Shown here: positions 42,801 through 50,465 of the stretch, piece by piece
Numbering within the stretch: position 1 is the first letter of the stretch
Layout: the number at the start of each line of letters is the position of its first letter
The notes under the pieces: generated by a model
The model's database searches: none
Told to the model about the DNA's origin: nothing
The model's input: the letters and a program-made list of their open reading frames with translations, nothing else
Assembly (NCBI RefSeq): GCF_001898115.1
Contig: NZ_MKSQ01000005.1
Span: 461,222 to 525,221 of the forward strand
DNA: 64,000 nt
Direction: 5' to 3'
Source of the DNA: Allobosea sp. 67-29
GTDB taxonomy: Bacteria; Pseudomonadota; Alphaproteobacteria; Rhizobiales; Beijerinckiaceae
Program-made: the position numbers and the translations under genes

Positions 42801-43342
42801 CCGGCCGGCTCGCGCATCTCCTGCTGCAGATCCTGCCCGAGGTGCCCGTGGAGCGCCGTGCCGGGACGGCGCTGGCCCTGGTCGCGGCTCGTGGGGGTGC
42901 CCTGCCGCAGGCCCGGCGGCAGGAGATCGCGGCGAAGGTGACTGCCTTGCTGCATGCGCCGGAGCTGGCCGGGCTGTTCGCCGGCGATTCGCTGGCCGAG
43001 ACGCCGGTATCGGGAACCGTCCGGCTGCCGGACGGCACGGTGCGCACCATCTCCGGGCGGATCGACCGGCTCGCGATCACGCCGGGGGCCGTCATCGTCG
43101 CCGATTTCAAGACCACGGCGCGCCCGCCTGTCGGCCTCGACGCGGTTCCGATGGCGACGATGGCGCAGCTTGCCGCCTACGCCGCGCTGCTGCGCGACAT
43201 CTATCCCGGACGTAGCATCAGGGCCCTGCTGGTCTACACGGCGAACCTGGCCTGTCTGGAGATCGGGGCCGACCGGCTTGCAGCCGCGCTGGCGGCCCTG
43301 GCCGGTCGCGCGCCCGGCGCCGGCGCGGCGGAACTAGGATAG
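39857..43342 (+). CDS. addA: AddA, double-strand break repair helicase-nuclease subunit
   Basis: 1161 residues, starting with GTG after GGGAGG. UvrD-like superfamily 1 helicase: Walker A ANAGSGKTHVLV near residues 29-40, motif II LLDEAQDTGEAQW, motif III VVGDEKQSIYGFQGA, motif V VMTVHGSKGLEAKIV and motif VI LLYVAMTRAEDRL. The C-terminal nuclease carries GRIDRLAI and VIVADFKTTARPP. With AddB it forms the Chi-regulated end-resection complex. A DUF1345 gene and trxA follow on the same strand. Confidence 0.95.
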   Translation: MKPGWIVPPLTNQRQALAADPGLSAWVSANAGSGKTHVLVNRVLRLLLDGVPPGRMLCITYTKAAAANMANRIFKALGNWATLDAESLRRALTQLTGRAPTLAEQAKARRLFAESLETPGGLRIETIHAFCTRVLQAAPFEANVPPRFEVADDLAQAEMLREARRELLALVAADPQGAEARALDLLARLAAQDSFETMVQEALRQRALFSDENGRARDAEGMRAGIAAFLGIAPDLDAGTVKAAFRAELAALPGLSGLIETLGAGSTTRQTCAANLRALLAGQDDGDPVAFCRRGLITAEGTVNANIRGKGKSELDGAPLAALEALAALVLAAGERLNAVAIRDRSAALALLVTRMLASYQRQKSLRSLLDYDDLIARTRSLLERVEAAWVLYKLDAGIDHILLDEAQDTGEAQWAILRKLAEEFTSGGDLRVKPRTIFVVGDEKQSIYGFQGAAPAAFGEERRALAQRIEAAELAFEAISLNTSFRSAPDIMQAVDAVFALREHARGLVFDGAPRPETHDTVRRSVPGTVDLWPLAANDTGEPPDAWTTPVDAPERRSGTIKLAGRIAATLQRWHRDRRDDRGNPFAAGDVMILLRQRGALFEAIVKALKDAGVPVAGRDRLTLAEHPAVEDLVVLGRALLLPDDDLTLATALKTPLIDFDDDDLLRLAPGRSGSLRAALQEAAEGEPRYAAAEAKLVHWTREAGRCGPFRFFADLLGPGGGRNLALARLGAEAGDALDAFLNAALEHERRYGPSLAGFLQHVTGSATDVKRDLSASAGEVRVMTVHGSKGLEAKIVILADLGPEPGAKRLPKILAVPAPRGEIVPIWPPASAEDTAATAGAKAKVVEQMVEEHHRLLYVAMTRAEDRLIICAAQPKGEAPQGSWYAMIAEGLAASEAGLQEIGEGEAAILRFSVTPPAPPAESKPTLADAAKPVAPAWLARPVPREAEPLPPLKPSGALAAADGEERPGDGPFLAEAAAAGRLAHLLLQILPEVPVERRAGTALALVAARGGALPQARRQEIAAKVTALLHAPELAGLFAGDSLAETPVSGTVRLPDGTVRTISGRIDRLAITPGAVIVADFKTTARPPVGLDAVPMATMAQLAAYAALLRDIYPGRSIRALLVYTANLACLEIGADRLAAALAALAGRAPGAGAAELG

Positions 43343-43350
43343 GCTCGATC

Positions 43351-44007
43351 ATGCGAATCCTGCCCTCCCTGATGCTGCGCCCCCGGTTGCTGGTGGCGCT
43401 GGCCGCCGGTGTGGGAGCGGCGGCGCTGCTCCCAGGCGATTGGCGTTGGGCGACGCGGCTCCTGCTCGCATGGGACGCCGGCGCGATCCTCTACCTCGCG
43501 CTGCTGGTGTCGACGATGTTCACGGAGACGGTCGACCAGATCAGGGCGCGGGCCGAGCGGCAGGACGAGGGAGCGCTGGCGATCCTCGTCATCGCCTGCC
43601 TGGCGGTGAGCGCGAGCCTGATCGCGATCGTGGTCCAGCTGGTCGGGCTGGGGAATATCCCGGCTGCCGAGCGGGGTGCCCATCTCGGGCTCGGAGGCTT
43701 CACGATCCTGTGCTCGTGGACGCTGCTGCACGCCTTCTTCACGCTGCACTACGCCGGCATCTACTATCGCGCCGGAAAGGTCGACCGCTGCCTCGATTTT
43801 CCGGGCAAATCCGATCCGGACTACATCGATTTCCTGTATTTCTCCTACACGATCGGCTGCACGTCGCAGACATCCGACATCGCCGTGACGACGCGCCACG
43901 CGCGCGGCATCGTCCTGCTCCATTCGATTCTGACCTTCGTCTTCAACACCTCGATCCTGGCCATGGCGATCAATGTCGGCGCGAGCCTGGTGTCGGGCGG
44001 GCAATAG
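43351..44007 (+). CDS. DUF1345 membrane protein
   Basis: 218-residue inner-membrane protein with about six helices. The conserved block DFLYFSYTIGCTSQTSDIAV (about residues 160-179) is the DUF1345 hallmark and resembles a channel pore loop, and the preceding helix ends HYAGIYY. No biochemical role is established for the family. It begins eight bases after addA, which suggests co-transcription by position; addA is usually followed directly by trxA in relatives, so it may be an insertion into that order. Confidence 0.85.
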   Translation: MRILPSLMLRPRLLVALAAGVGAAALLPGDWRWATRLLLAWDAGAILYLALLVSTMFTETVDQIRARAERQDEGALAILVIACLAVSASLIAIVVQLVGLGNIPAAERGAHLGLGGFTILCSWTLLHAFFTLHYAGIYYRAGKVDRCLDFPGKSDPDYIDFLYFSYTIGCTSQTSDIAVTTRHARGIVLLHSILTFVFNTSILAMAINVGASLVSGGQ

Positions 44008-44124
44008 GCGGCGCGCGCGGCTCGTCCCTGCGGCGGCCGCGCCTTGACCGGAAGGGCGGGCGTTCATAGCTTCGCTGGCGAAGGGTGGCCCCGGCCTCCC
44101 GCTGTAACCGAAAGGCGGCCAGTC

Positions 44125-44445
44125 ATGGCGACGAACAAGGTAACCGACCAGAGCTTCGAGGCCGACGTCCTGAAGTCCTCCGAGCCGGTCGTTGTGGACT
44201 TCTGGGCGGAATGGTGCGGCCCTTGCCGCATGATCGGCCCGGCGCTTGAGGAGATCGCGACCGAGCTCCAGGGCAAGGTCAAGATCGTGAAGATGAACGT
44301 CGACGAGAATCAGCAGATCCCGGCCCAGTTCGGCATCCGCTCGATTCCGACCCTGATGCTGTTCAAGGACGGCAAGCTTGCCTCCCAGAAGGTTGGCGCC
44401 GCCCCCAAGAGCGATCTTTCGCGCTGGATTTCGGCGGCCGTCTGA
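44125..44445 (+). CDS. trxA: Thioredoxin 1
   Basis: 106-residue cytoplasmic thioredoxin. The redox site is WCGPC in [13 protein letters not shown], with the cis-proline in [12 protein letters not shown] 44125 is used, preceded by AAAGG; the upstream frame from 44044 is not homologous. It follows addA and the DUF1345 gene, a frequent order in alphaproteobacteria, and ends in a strong hairpin. Confidence 0.97.
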   Translation: MATNKVTDQSFEADVLKSSEPVVVDFWAEWCGPCRMIGPALEEIATELQGKVKIVKMNVDENQQIPAQFGIRSIPTLMLFKDGKLASQKVGAAPKSDLSRWISAAV

Positions 44446-44465
44446 TTCGCAGCCGGCCGGGAACG

Positions 44466-44498
44466 AAAAAGGCCCGCCCCTGTCGGAGGGGCGGGCCT
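44466..44498. terminator. Bidirectional terminator between trxA and the DoxX gene
   Basis: AGGCCCGCCCC (44470-44480) and GGGGCGGGCCT (44488-44498) form an 11-base stem with a seven-base loop. The AAAAA at 44466-44470 gives a T-run for minus-strand transcripts from the DoxX gene; on the plus strand a short GTTT follows for trxA. Confidence 0.85.
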
Positions 44499-44542
44499 CG
44501 CCGTTTCAGGGCCAGGAGCTTCTTCAGGGCCAGGACTTCGCC

Positions 44543-44935
44543 TCAGCCCCGGCTGTTCTTGTCGATCGCGAACGCGCCCGCGCCGGCGAAGACGAGATAG
44601 AGGAAGACGAAGCAGTAGAGGATCGCGGCGTCGCCGCCGTTCAGCGCCGGATAGAGGCTCCTGGGCGCATGGGCCATCCAGTAGGCGAAGGCCATCTGGC
44701 CGCACAGGATGAAGGCGACGATCCGGGTCTGGAAGCCGACGAGCAGCAGCAGGCCGCCGACGAATTCGAGCACGCCGGCGAACCAGTAGAGCGTGAAGGC
44801 CGCCGGCAGGGCGCCGCCGGCGGGCGGTGCCGGAAAGCCGAACAGCTTCTGGGTGCCGTGCAGGATGAAGATCAGCGCGGTGACGATGCGCAGCAGCCCG
44901 AGACAATAGGGCGCGTAGCGATTGAGCGAGTTCAT
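44543..44935 (-). CDS. DoxX family membrane protein
   Basis: 130-residue protein with four helices. The family pattern LRIVTALIFILHGTQKLFGFP and YWFAGVLEFVGGLLLLVGF is clear. DoxX proteins are small inner-membrane proteins linked to redox stress in some bacteria, without a settled biochemical role. I use ATG 44935, with AGAGGA upstream, because the longer frame from 45136 adds a basic, non-homologous leader. It is convergent with trxA and divergent from the penicillin-binding protein gene. Confidence 0.88.
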   Translation of the reverse strand: MNSLNRYAPYCLGLLRIVTALIFILHGTQKLFGFPAPPAGGALPAAFTLYWFAGVLEFVGGLLLLVGFQTRIVAFILCGQMAFAYWMAHAPRSLYPALNGGDAAILYCFVFLYLVFAGAGAFAIDKNSRG

Positions 44936-45195
44936 CGGTATCCTCTGTCGAAGCAGTGAGCGGGTTTTGAACGGTCCTGCGCGTTTCCTGCCGGCTTTTA
45001 GGCAGGGCTCTCGACTTTGCGCAATATCCCGATGGACGTGATTTCTGCTTGCGCTTTTGCAAATTTGATCACGTTCGCGCGACGGTTGTGTTATTCGTGC
45101 CGCAGCGCACGCTTTACGAACCCTTAAAAGCGCCATGTTTGAATCCTGTTACACCTGATCGCTTGATGGGCGGGATTTCGGCCGAACGGGACAGG
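44936..45195. promoter_or_regulatory. Divergent promoter region of the DoxX and PBP1A genes
   Basis: A 260-base gap between divergent genes, with an unusually AT-rich part at about 45040-45160 for this genome. It must hold both promoters. No clear palindrome, RNA gene or conserved peptide was seen. Confidence 0.5.
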
Positions 45196-47367
45196 ATGAA
45201 CGACCGGTTTTCACGAGGCGAGCGGCGCGAGCCCTCCTTTGGCTACGAGCGCGGCGAGAGCCGCGATGACGGTGACATGCGCCTTTCTCCCGACGATCGT
45301 CCGACCCGCTTCCAGAGGGCCGCGGCTCCGGCGGAACCGGAGCGGCAACTGCGCAACCCGCCGCGCCGCGACAAGCGCCCGGCCGGCGGCGGCGGTGGCG
45401 GCGGCAAGAAGCGGGGGCGCCGACGGCGACGCTCGCTCTTCGGCGGGCTGATCTACTGGAGCATGGTTCTCGGTCTGTGGTGCGTCATCGGCGTCGGCGG
45501 CGTCGTGGCTTACTACGCCTCGCAGCTGCCGCCCATCGACCAGCTGACCGTGCCGCGCCGGCCGCCCAATATCGCGATCCTGGCGGCTGATGGCTCGCTG
45601 CTTGCCAACCGGGGCGAGACCGGCGGGCGCACCATCACGCTCGGCGAGGTGCCGCCTTATCTGCCGAAGGCCTTCGTCGCCATCGAGGACAGGCGTTTCT
45701 ACGACCATTTCGGCGTCGATCCGGTCGGCATCACCCGCGCCGTCGTCAACAATCTGCGCGGCCATGGCGGCATGCAGGGCGGCTCGACCCTGACCCAGCA
45801 GCTCGCCAAGAACCTGTTCCTGACGCAGGAGCGCACGGCCGCCCGCAAGATCCAGGAAGCGATCCTGGCGCTCTGGCTGGAACGCACCTACACCAAGGAC
45901 CAGATCCTCGAGCTCTATCTCAACCGCGTCTATTTCGGCTCGGGCGCCTATGGCGTCGAGGCGGCGGCGCAGCGCTACTTCAACAAGTCGGCGCGCTCGG
46001 TGACGATCGCGGAGGCGGCGATGCTGGCGGGCCTCGTCCAGGCGCCGTCGCGGCTGGCGCCCAACCGCAATCCCGACCTCGCCGAGAAGCGGGCGAAGCT
46101 GGTGATCGCCGCGATGGCCGACCAGGGCTTCATCTCGCAGGAGGCAGCCAAGACCGCGATGACGGCCCCGGCCGAGGTGCCCGAGCGCACGGGCGCGGGC
46201 TCCGTGAACTACGCCGCCGACTACGTCATGGACGTGCTCGACGACTTCATCGGCGCCGTCGACGGCGACGTCACCGTGCTGACGACGATCGACACGAAGC
46301 TGCAGAGCTCGGCCGAGACCATCCTGGTCGATGCGCTTTCTGCCCAGGGGACCAAGCTGCACGCCTCGCAGGGCGCGGTGGTCTCGCTGGCGCCGGACGG
46401 GGCCATCCGCGCCCTGATCGGCGGGCGGGACTATACCAAGAGCCAGTTCAACCGCGCCACCGCGGCCCGCCGCCAGCCCGGCTCCTCCTTCAAGCCCTTC
46501 GTCTATCTGACGGCGATGGAGAAGGGGCTCACGCCGGACACGATCCGCGACGACGCGCCCTTCTCGATCAAGGGCTGGGAGCCGGAGAACTATTCGCGCA
46601 CCTATCGCGGCCCGGTGACGCTGCGAACCGCGATGCAGCATTCGCTCAACACCATCGCGGCGCGGCTGATCCAGGAAGTGACCCCGCGCGAGGTCGTGCG
46701 CACGGCGCAGCGCCTGGGCATCACCTCCGCGATCCAGCCGAACCTGTCGCTGGCGCTCGGCACCTCGGAGGTGACGCCGCTCGAGATGACGGCCGCCTAT
46801 GCCACCTTCGCCAATGGCGGCCAGTCGGTGCTTCCCTATGTCATCCGCGAGGTCCGGCAGACCAACGGCAAGGTCGTCTACGCCCGCAAGGCCAACAATC
46901 TCGGCACGGTCATCCAGCCGCAACCGCTGGCGATGATGGACACGCTGTTCAACGCGGTGATGAACGGCGGCACCGGCAGCAAGTTCAACATTCCCGGCTG
47001 GGAGGTCGGCGGCAAATCGGGCACGACGCAGGACTACCGCGACGCCTGGTTCGTCGGCTTCACCGCCCGGCTGGTCACGGCCGTCTGGGTCGGCAATGAC
47101 GACAATTCGCCGATGCGGCGCGTCACCGGCAGCGGCCTGCCCGGCGAGATCTGGGGCAAGTACATGAAGCTCGCCCATGCCGGCGCCCAGCCGATGCCGT
47201 TGCCCGGCGGCTTCTGGCAGGGCGCGCCGACGCCGGTCGAGGCGCCGGTCGCCCAGGCCGGGCCGCCGCAGGGCGTTCCGCAGCAGGCGCCGCTCGGCGG
47301 CGACCGGGCCTGGGTGCCGCCGCAGCCGCAGGAAAAGAACTTCTTCGAGCGCCTCTTCGGCGGCTGA
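45196..47367 (+). CDS. Class A penicillin-binding protein 1A
   Basis: 723-residue bifunctional peptidoglycan synthase. A cytoplasmic, glycine- and arginine-rich N-terminus (residues 1-80, with seven consecutive glycines) precedes one transmembrane helix (about 83-107). The glycosyltransferase domain has EDRRFYDHFGVDP, GGSTLTQQLAKN and KIQEAILALWLER. The transpeptidase domain has SSFK (S430 nucleophile), HSLN and KSGTT. The C-terminus is proline/glutamine-rich. ATG 45196 is preferred over in-frame upstream codons because MNDRFSRGER is the usual start in rhizobial homologues. It probably works with the adjacent cell-wall recycling capacity. Confidence 0.94.
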   Translation: MNDRFSRGERREPSFGYERGESRDDGDMRLSPDDRPTRFQRAAAPAEPERQLRNPPRRDKRPAGGGGGGGKKRGRRRRRSLFGGLIYWSMVLGLWCVIGVGGVVAYYASQLPPIDQLTVPRRPPNIAILAADGSLLANRGETGGRTITLGEVPPYLPKAFVAIEDRRFYDHFGVDPVGITRAVVNNLRGHGGMQGGSTLTQQLAKNLFLTQERTAARKIQEAILALWLERTYTKDQILELYLNRVYFGSGAYGVEAAAQRYFNKSARSVTIAEAAMLAGLVQAPSRLAPNRNPDLAEKRAKLVIAAMADQGFISQEAAKTAMTAPAEVPERTGAGSVNYAADYVMDVLDDFIGAVDGDVTVLTTIDTKLQSSAETILVDALSAQGTKLHASQGAVVSLAPDGAIRALIGGRDYTKSQFNRATAARRQPGSSFKPFVYLTAMEKGLTPDTIRDDAPFSIKGWEPENYSRTYRGPVTLRTAMQHSLNTIAARLIQEVTPREVVRTAQRLGITSAIQPNLSLALGTSEVTPLEMTAAYATFANGGQSVLPYVIREVRQTNGKVVYARKANNLGTVIQPQPLAMMDTLFNAVMNGGTGSKFNIPGWEVGGKSGTTQDYRDAWFVGFTARLVTAVWVGNDDNSPMRRVTGSGLPGEIWGKYMKLAHAGAQPMPLPGGFWQGAPTPVEAPVAQAGPPQGVPQQAPLGGDRAWVPPQPQEKNFFERLFGG

Positions 47368-47368
47368 T

Positions 47369-47381
47369 GCCGGCTTCCGGC
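47369..47381. terminator. Small hairpin between convergent PBP1A and MFS genes
   Basis: GCCGG (47369-47373) and CCGGC (47377-47381) pair around CTT in the 16-base gap between the two stop codons. Weak, with no T-run. Confidence 0.35.
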
Positions 47382-47383
47382 CG

Positions 47384-48595
47384 TCAGCTCCTGCCGGTCC
47401 GCTCCCTGGCGGCGCGGACCGGGCCGCTGAGCTTGAACAGCAGAAAGGCGGCGATCCCCAAAGCCGACATCACCAGCGGCAGCGGCAGCGCCGAGCTCTT
47501 CAGGAGATGGCCGACCAGCAGCCCGACGCAGGCCGAAAGCAGCATCTGGCAGAGCCCGTTGAAGGACGACGCCGCCCCGGCGCGATCCGGGAACGGCATC
47601 ATCGCCGAGGCCTGGGCCTGCGGCATGGTCAACCCGACGCCGCAGGCATAGACGGCCCAGGACAGCGCGACGCCGGGCGCACCGCCCGCCCCGGTCGCGA
47701 CGGCGCCGAGCATCATCAGCCCCCCGAGCGCGAGGCAGAGCACGCCGAGCGCGATCACCCCGTCCATGCCGCGCGGCCCGACCAGGCGCTGCGCCAGGAT
47801 GGTCCCTCCGATATAGCCGCTGACGCCGAAGGCGAAGGCGAAGCCGTATTGCACCGGCGAGAGCCCGTAGACGCCGGTCAGCACGAAGGACGAGCCCGAG
47901 ATGAAGGCGAAGAGCCCGGCATAGGCCAGCGCCGTCAGCCCGACATAGACGCGGAAGGCGCGGTTCTGCAGCAGCGAGCCGAAGCCGCGGAAGATCGCGA
48001 GCGGCGAGAGCGGCTGCGGCGAGCGCCGGCGCAGCGTCTCCGGCATCACCCCGACGATCACGGCGGCGAGGGCCAGCGCGAAGAGGAGCGAGGCGATGAA
48101 GGTCGATCGCCAGCCGAAGGCGACCTGCAGCACGCCGCCGATCACCGGTGCGACCGCCGGCACCAGCCCCATGATCATGCCCATCCGGGCCAGCTCCTTG
48201 CCGGCGCGCGGCCCGTCGTAGAGGTCGCGAACCATGGCCCGCCCGAGCACGATCGGCCCGGAGGCGCCGAGGGCCTGCAGCGCCCGCGCCGCGGTCAACG
48301 CCTCGATCGAGGGTGAGGCCGCGCAGGCGAGCGTCGCGACGGCGAAGAGGCCCAGCCCGGCTAGCAGGACGGGCTTGCGCCCCAGCTTGTCGGAGAGCGG
48401 GCCCCACAGGATCTGGCCGGCGGCGAAGCCGAAGAGGAAGGAGGACAGCGTCGCCTGCGCACCGGCGACGTCCGTGTCCATGACGTGGACGATCTCCGGA
48501 AGCGAAGGCAGGTAGAAGTCGGTCGAGAGCGGGCCCAGCGCCGTCAGCATGGCGAGGACGGCCGTCATCGCCAGCGTATCGGGACGAAGCTTCAT
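47384..48595 (-). CDS. MFS multidrug exporter, Bcr/CflA family
   Basis: 403-residue twelve-helix transporter. The N-terminus TALGPLSTDFYLPSLPEI is the Bcr/CflA signature, followed by motif A GPLSDKLGRKPVLL and the motif C-like GLVPAVAPVIGG in helix 5 typical of drug:H+ antiporters. It is likely to export a toxic compound or amino-acid-derived metabolite. The gene is next to, and on the same strand as, diaminopropionate ammonia-lyase (89-base gap), so an amino-acid-linked substrate is possible but unproven. Confidence 0.9.
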   Translation of the reverse strand: MKLRPDTLAMTAVLAMLTALGPLSTDFYLPSLPEIVHVMDTDVAGAQATLSSFLFGFAAGQILWGPLSDKLGRKPVLLAGLGLFAVATLACAASPSIEALTAARALQALGASGPIVLGRAMVRDLYDGPRAGKELARMGMIMGLVPAVAPVIGGVLQVAFGWRSTFIASLLFALALAAVIVGVMPETLRRRSPQPLSPLAIFRGFGSLLQNRAFRVYVGLTALAYAGLFAFISGSSFVLTGVYGLSPVQYGFAFAFGVSGYIGGTILAQRLVGPRGMDGVIALGVLCLALGGLMMLGAVATGAGGAPGVALSWAVYACGVGLTMPQAQASAMMPFPDRAGAASSFNGLCQMLLSACVGLLVGHLLKSSALPLPLVMSALGIAAFLLFKLSGPVRAARERTGRS

Positions 48596-48684
48596 CGGGG
48601 GCCTCCGGCACGCGGCCGGGTGGCGGGCCGCGTGCCCCTGCTACGACGCCGGCCGGTCATCCGGCAATGGGGAGGATGCGGCCG

Positions 48685-49884
48685 CTAGGCCGGCCTGCTC
48701 TTGCTCACCTCGTCCGGCGAGAGGCCGACGAGCTCGGCATAGCGCGCCGGGTCCGTGGCGCCCTCGGTGTTGACCAGGAGAACCCGCGACCGATCGTCGA
48801 GCCTAAGCGCCGCGCGTGCCTCCGGCGAACGCAGCGCCGCCAGCAGTCCCGCCAGCCCTGCCGCACCGCTTTCGCCGGCGACGATCGCGGGATCGCTTCC
48901 GACCGGGCGGGCGAGCCGGTTCATCGCTTCGACGGCGTCGGAATCGGCTGCCGTGAGGAAGGCGTCGGCGGCGCGATAGAGCACGCGCAGCGCCAGCGGC
49001 GAGGGGTCGTAGCATTCGAGCATCGCCATCACGGTCGGCGCGCCATGGGCGATCTTCACCGGTCGGCCCTGCCGCGCGGCTGCGAAGATGCAGGCGGCGA
49101 GTTCCGGCTCGACGACGGTGAAGAACGGGCGGTCCGCACCGAACCGCGTCTGCATCTGCGCCGCCAGCGCCGCGGCGATGCCGCCGACCCCGGCCTGCAC
49201 GAAGACATGGGTCGGTCGCTCCGGAAGCTGGGCGAAGGCTTCCTGCGCGATCGCCGTGTAGCCCTGCATCACCAGTCCGGGGATTCGCTCGTAGCCCTCC
49301 CACGAGGTGTCGGATACCACGGTCCAGCCTTTCGAGCCGGCGACCCGGGCGGCCTCGACGATCGAATCGTCATAGGTGCCGGCGACCCGCACCATCTCGG
49401 CGCCGAAGCGCGCGATCGCGGCGACGCGCTCGTCGCTGACGCCGCCATGGACGAAGACGACGGAGCGGGCGCCGACGAGTTGCGCGCCCTGGGCGACCGA
49501 GCGGCCATGGTTGCCGTCGGTGGCGCAGGCGAAGGTCATGCCCGCCGCGATCGCCCGCACGGCGGCATCGTCGATCTCGCCGTCGTCCAGTGTCCGGCCG
49601 AGCCTCGCCGCCGCCTCTTCCAGGACCAGCCGGATCACGGCATAGGCGCCGCCCAGCGCCTTGAAGCTGCCGAGGCCGAGACGCTGGCCCTCGTCCTTGA
49701 TCGAGAGACCGCCGATCCCAAGCGCGCCGGCCAGGCCCGGCAGCGCGTGAAGCGGGGTCGGCGCATGGCCGGGCCGCCGGGCGAGGTGACGGGCGATCGC
49801 CGCCGCCCCAGCCGGGCCGAGCGTCGCGGCATCGGCGGGGTCGAGATCGCGCCCGTAGTCGCGATGGGTATTGAGCAGCAGCAT
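48685..49884 (-). CDS. dpaL: Diaminopropionate ammonia-lyase
   Basis: 399-residue fold-type II PLP enzyme converting 2,3-diaminopropionate to pyruvate and ammonia. The PLP lysine is K75 in GLGSFKALGGAYA; the CATDGNHGRSVA phosphate/substrate loop and the VQAGVGGIAAA glycine loop match DpaL (YgeX) rather than threonine dehydratase. I use ATG 49884, which gives the normal length; a TTG at 49926 would extend it by 14 residues. An Lrp-type regulator gene is divergent 107 bases away and is its probable activator. Confidence 0.9.
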   Translation of the reverse strand: MLLLNTHRDYGRDLDPADAATLGPAGAAAIARHLARRPGHAPTPLHALPGLAGALGIGGLSIKDEGQRLGLGSFKALGGAYAVIRLVLEEAAARLGRTLDDGEIDDAAVRAIAAGMTFACATDGNHGRSVAQGAQLVGARSVVFVHGGVSDERVAAIARFGAEMVRVAGTYDDSIVEAARVAGSKGWTVVSDTSWEGYERIPGLVMQGYTAIAQEAFAQLPERPTHVFVQAGVGGIAAALAAQMQTRFGADRPFFTVVEPELAACIFAAARQGRPVKIAHGAPTVMAMLECYDPSPLALRVLYRAADAFLTAADSDAVEAMNRLARPVGSDPAIVAGESGAAGLAGLLAALRSPEARAALRLDDRSRVLLVNTEGATDPARYAELVGLSPDEVSKSRPA

Positions 49885-49991
49885 GGTCGCCTCGTCAGCG
49901 TGCGGGACGACGAATGGATATTGCAATCCAGGCGAGGATTGCGCTGAGATTGGGCAGGGTAGACGAAAATTTGTTTCGCGGAGCGAGCGCT

Positions 49992-50462
49992 ATGGAGCGG
50001 GATGTCCAACTCGATGCTTTCGACCGGGCGATCCTGGCCATCCTGCAGCAGGACAATACGACGCCGCAGCGGGTGATCGGCGAACGGGTCAACCTGTCGG
50101 CGCCGGCCGTGCAGCGGCGCATTCGCCGGATGGAGGCGCGCGGCGTCATCCGGGCCAATGTCGCGGTGGTCGATCCGGCGGCGCTCGGCCATCCGATCAC
50201 GCTTTTCGTCGAGATCGAGCTGGTCAGCGAGACGGCTGTTGAGATCGACGCGGCCAAGACCGCCTTCCTCGCCGCGCCGGAGGTGCAGCAATGCTACTAC
50301 GTCACCGGCGAAGTCGATTTCATGCTGGTCGTGCTGGTGCCGAGCATGGCCGGCTACGAGGCGCTGACGCGCCGGCTCTTCTTCGCCAATCCCAACATCC
50401 GCAAATTTCGTTCCTTCGTCGCCATGGACCGGGTCAAGACGGGGCTGGCGGTGCCGATCTGA
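49992..50462 (+). CDS. Lrp/AsnC family transcriptional regulator
   Basis: 156 residues: an N-terminal helix-turn-helix (LDAFDRAILAILQQDNTTPQ through VNLSAPAVQRRIRRME) and a C-terminal RAM ligand-binding domain (YVTGEVDFMLVVLV). The start is ATG 49992; the longer frame from 49914 is not homologous. It is divergent from dpaL, the usual layout for a local Lrp-type regulator that senses the amino acid degraded by its neighbour. The intergenic 49885-49991 must hold its binding sites; none was obvious. Confidence 0.92.
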   Translation: MERDVQLDAFDRAILAILQQDNTTPQRVIGERVNLSAPAVQRRIRRMEARGVIRANVAVVDPAALGHPITLFVEIELVSETAVEIDAAKTAFLAAPEVQQCYYVTGEVDFMLVVLVPSMAGYEALTRRLFFANPNIRKFRSFVAMDRVKTGLAVPI

Positions 50463-50465
50463 ACG

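Noticed and set aside
39788..42955. A 1055-codon open frame on the minus strand opposite addA
   Set aside because: It is the antisense shadow of a GC-rich gene; AddA has clear helicase and nuclease motifs in the sense strand, and the antisense product is low-complexity and arginine/glutamate-rich with no domain.
45049..45195. Longer N-terminus for the penicillin-binding protein
   Set aside because: The 49 extra residues are encoded in an AT-rich promoter-like stretch and do not resemble rhizobial homologues, which begin MNDRFS.
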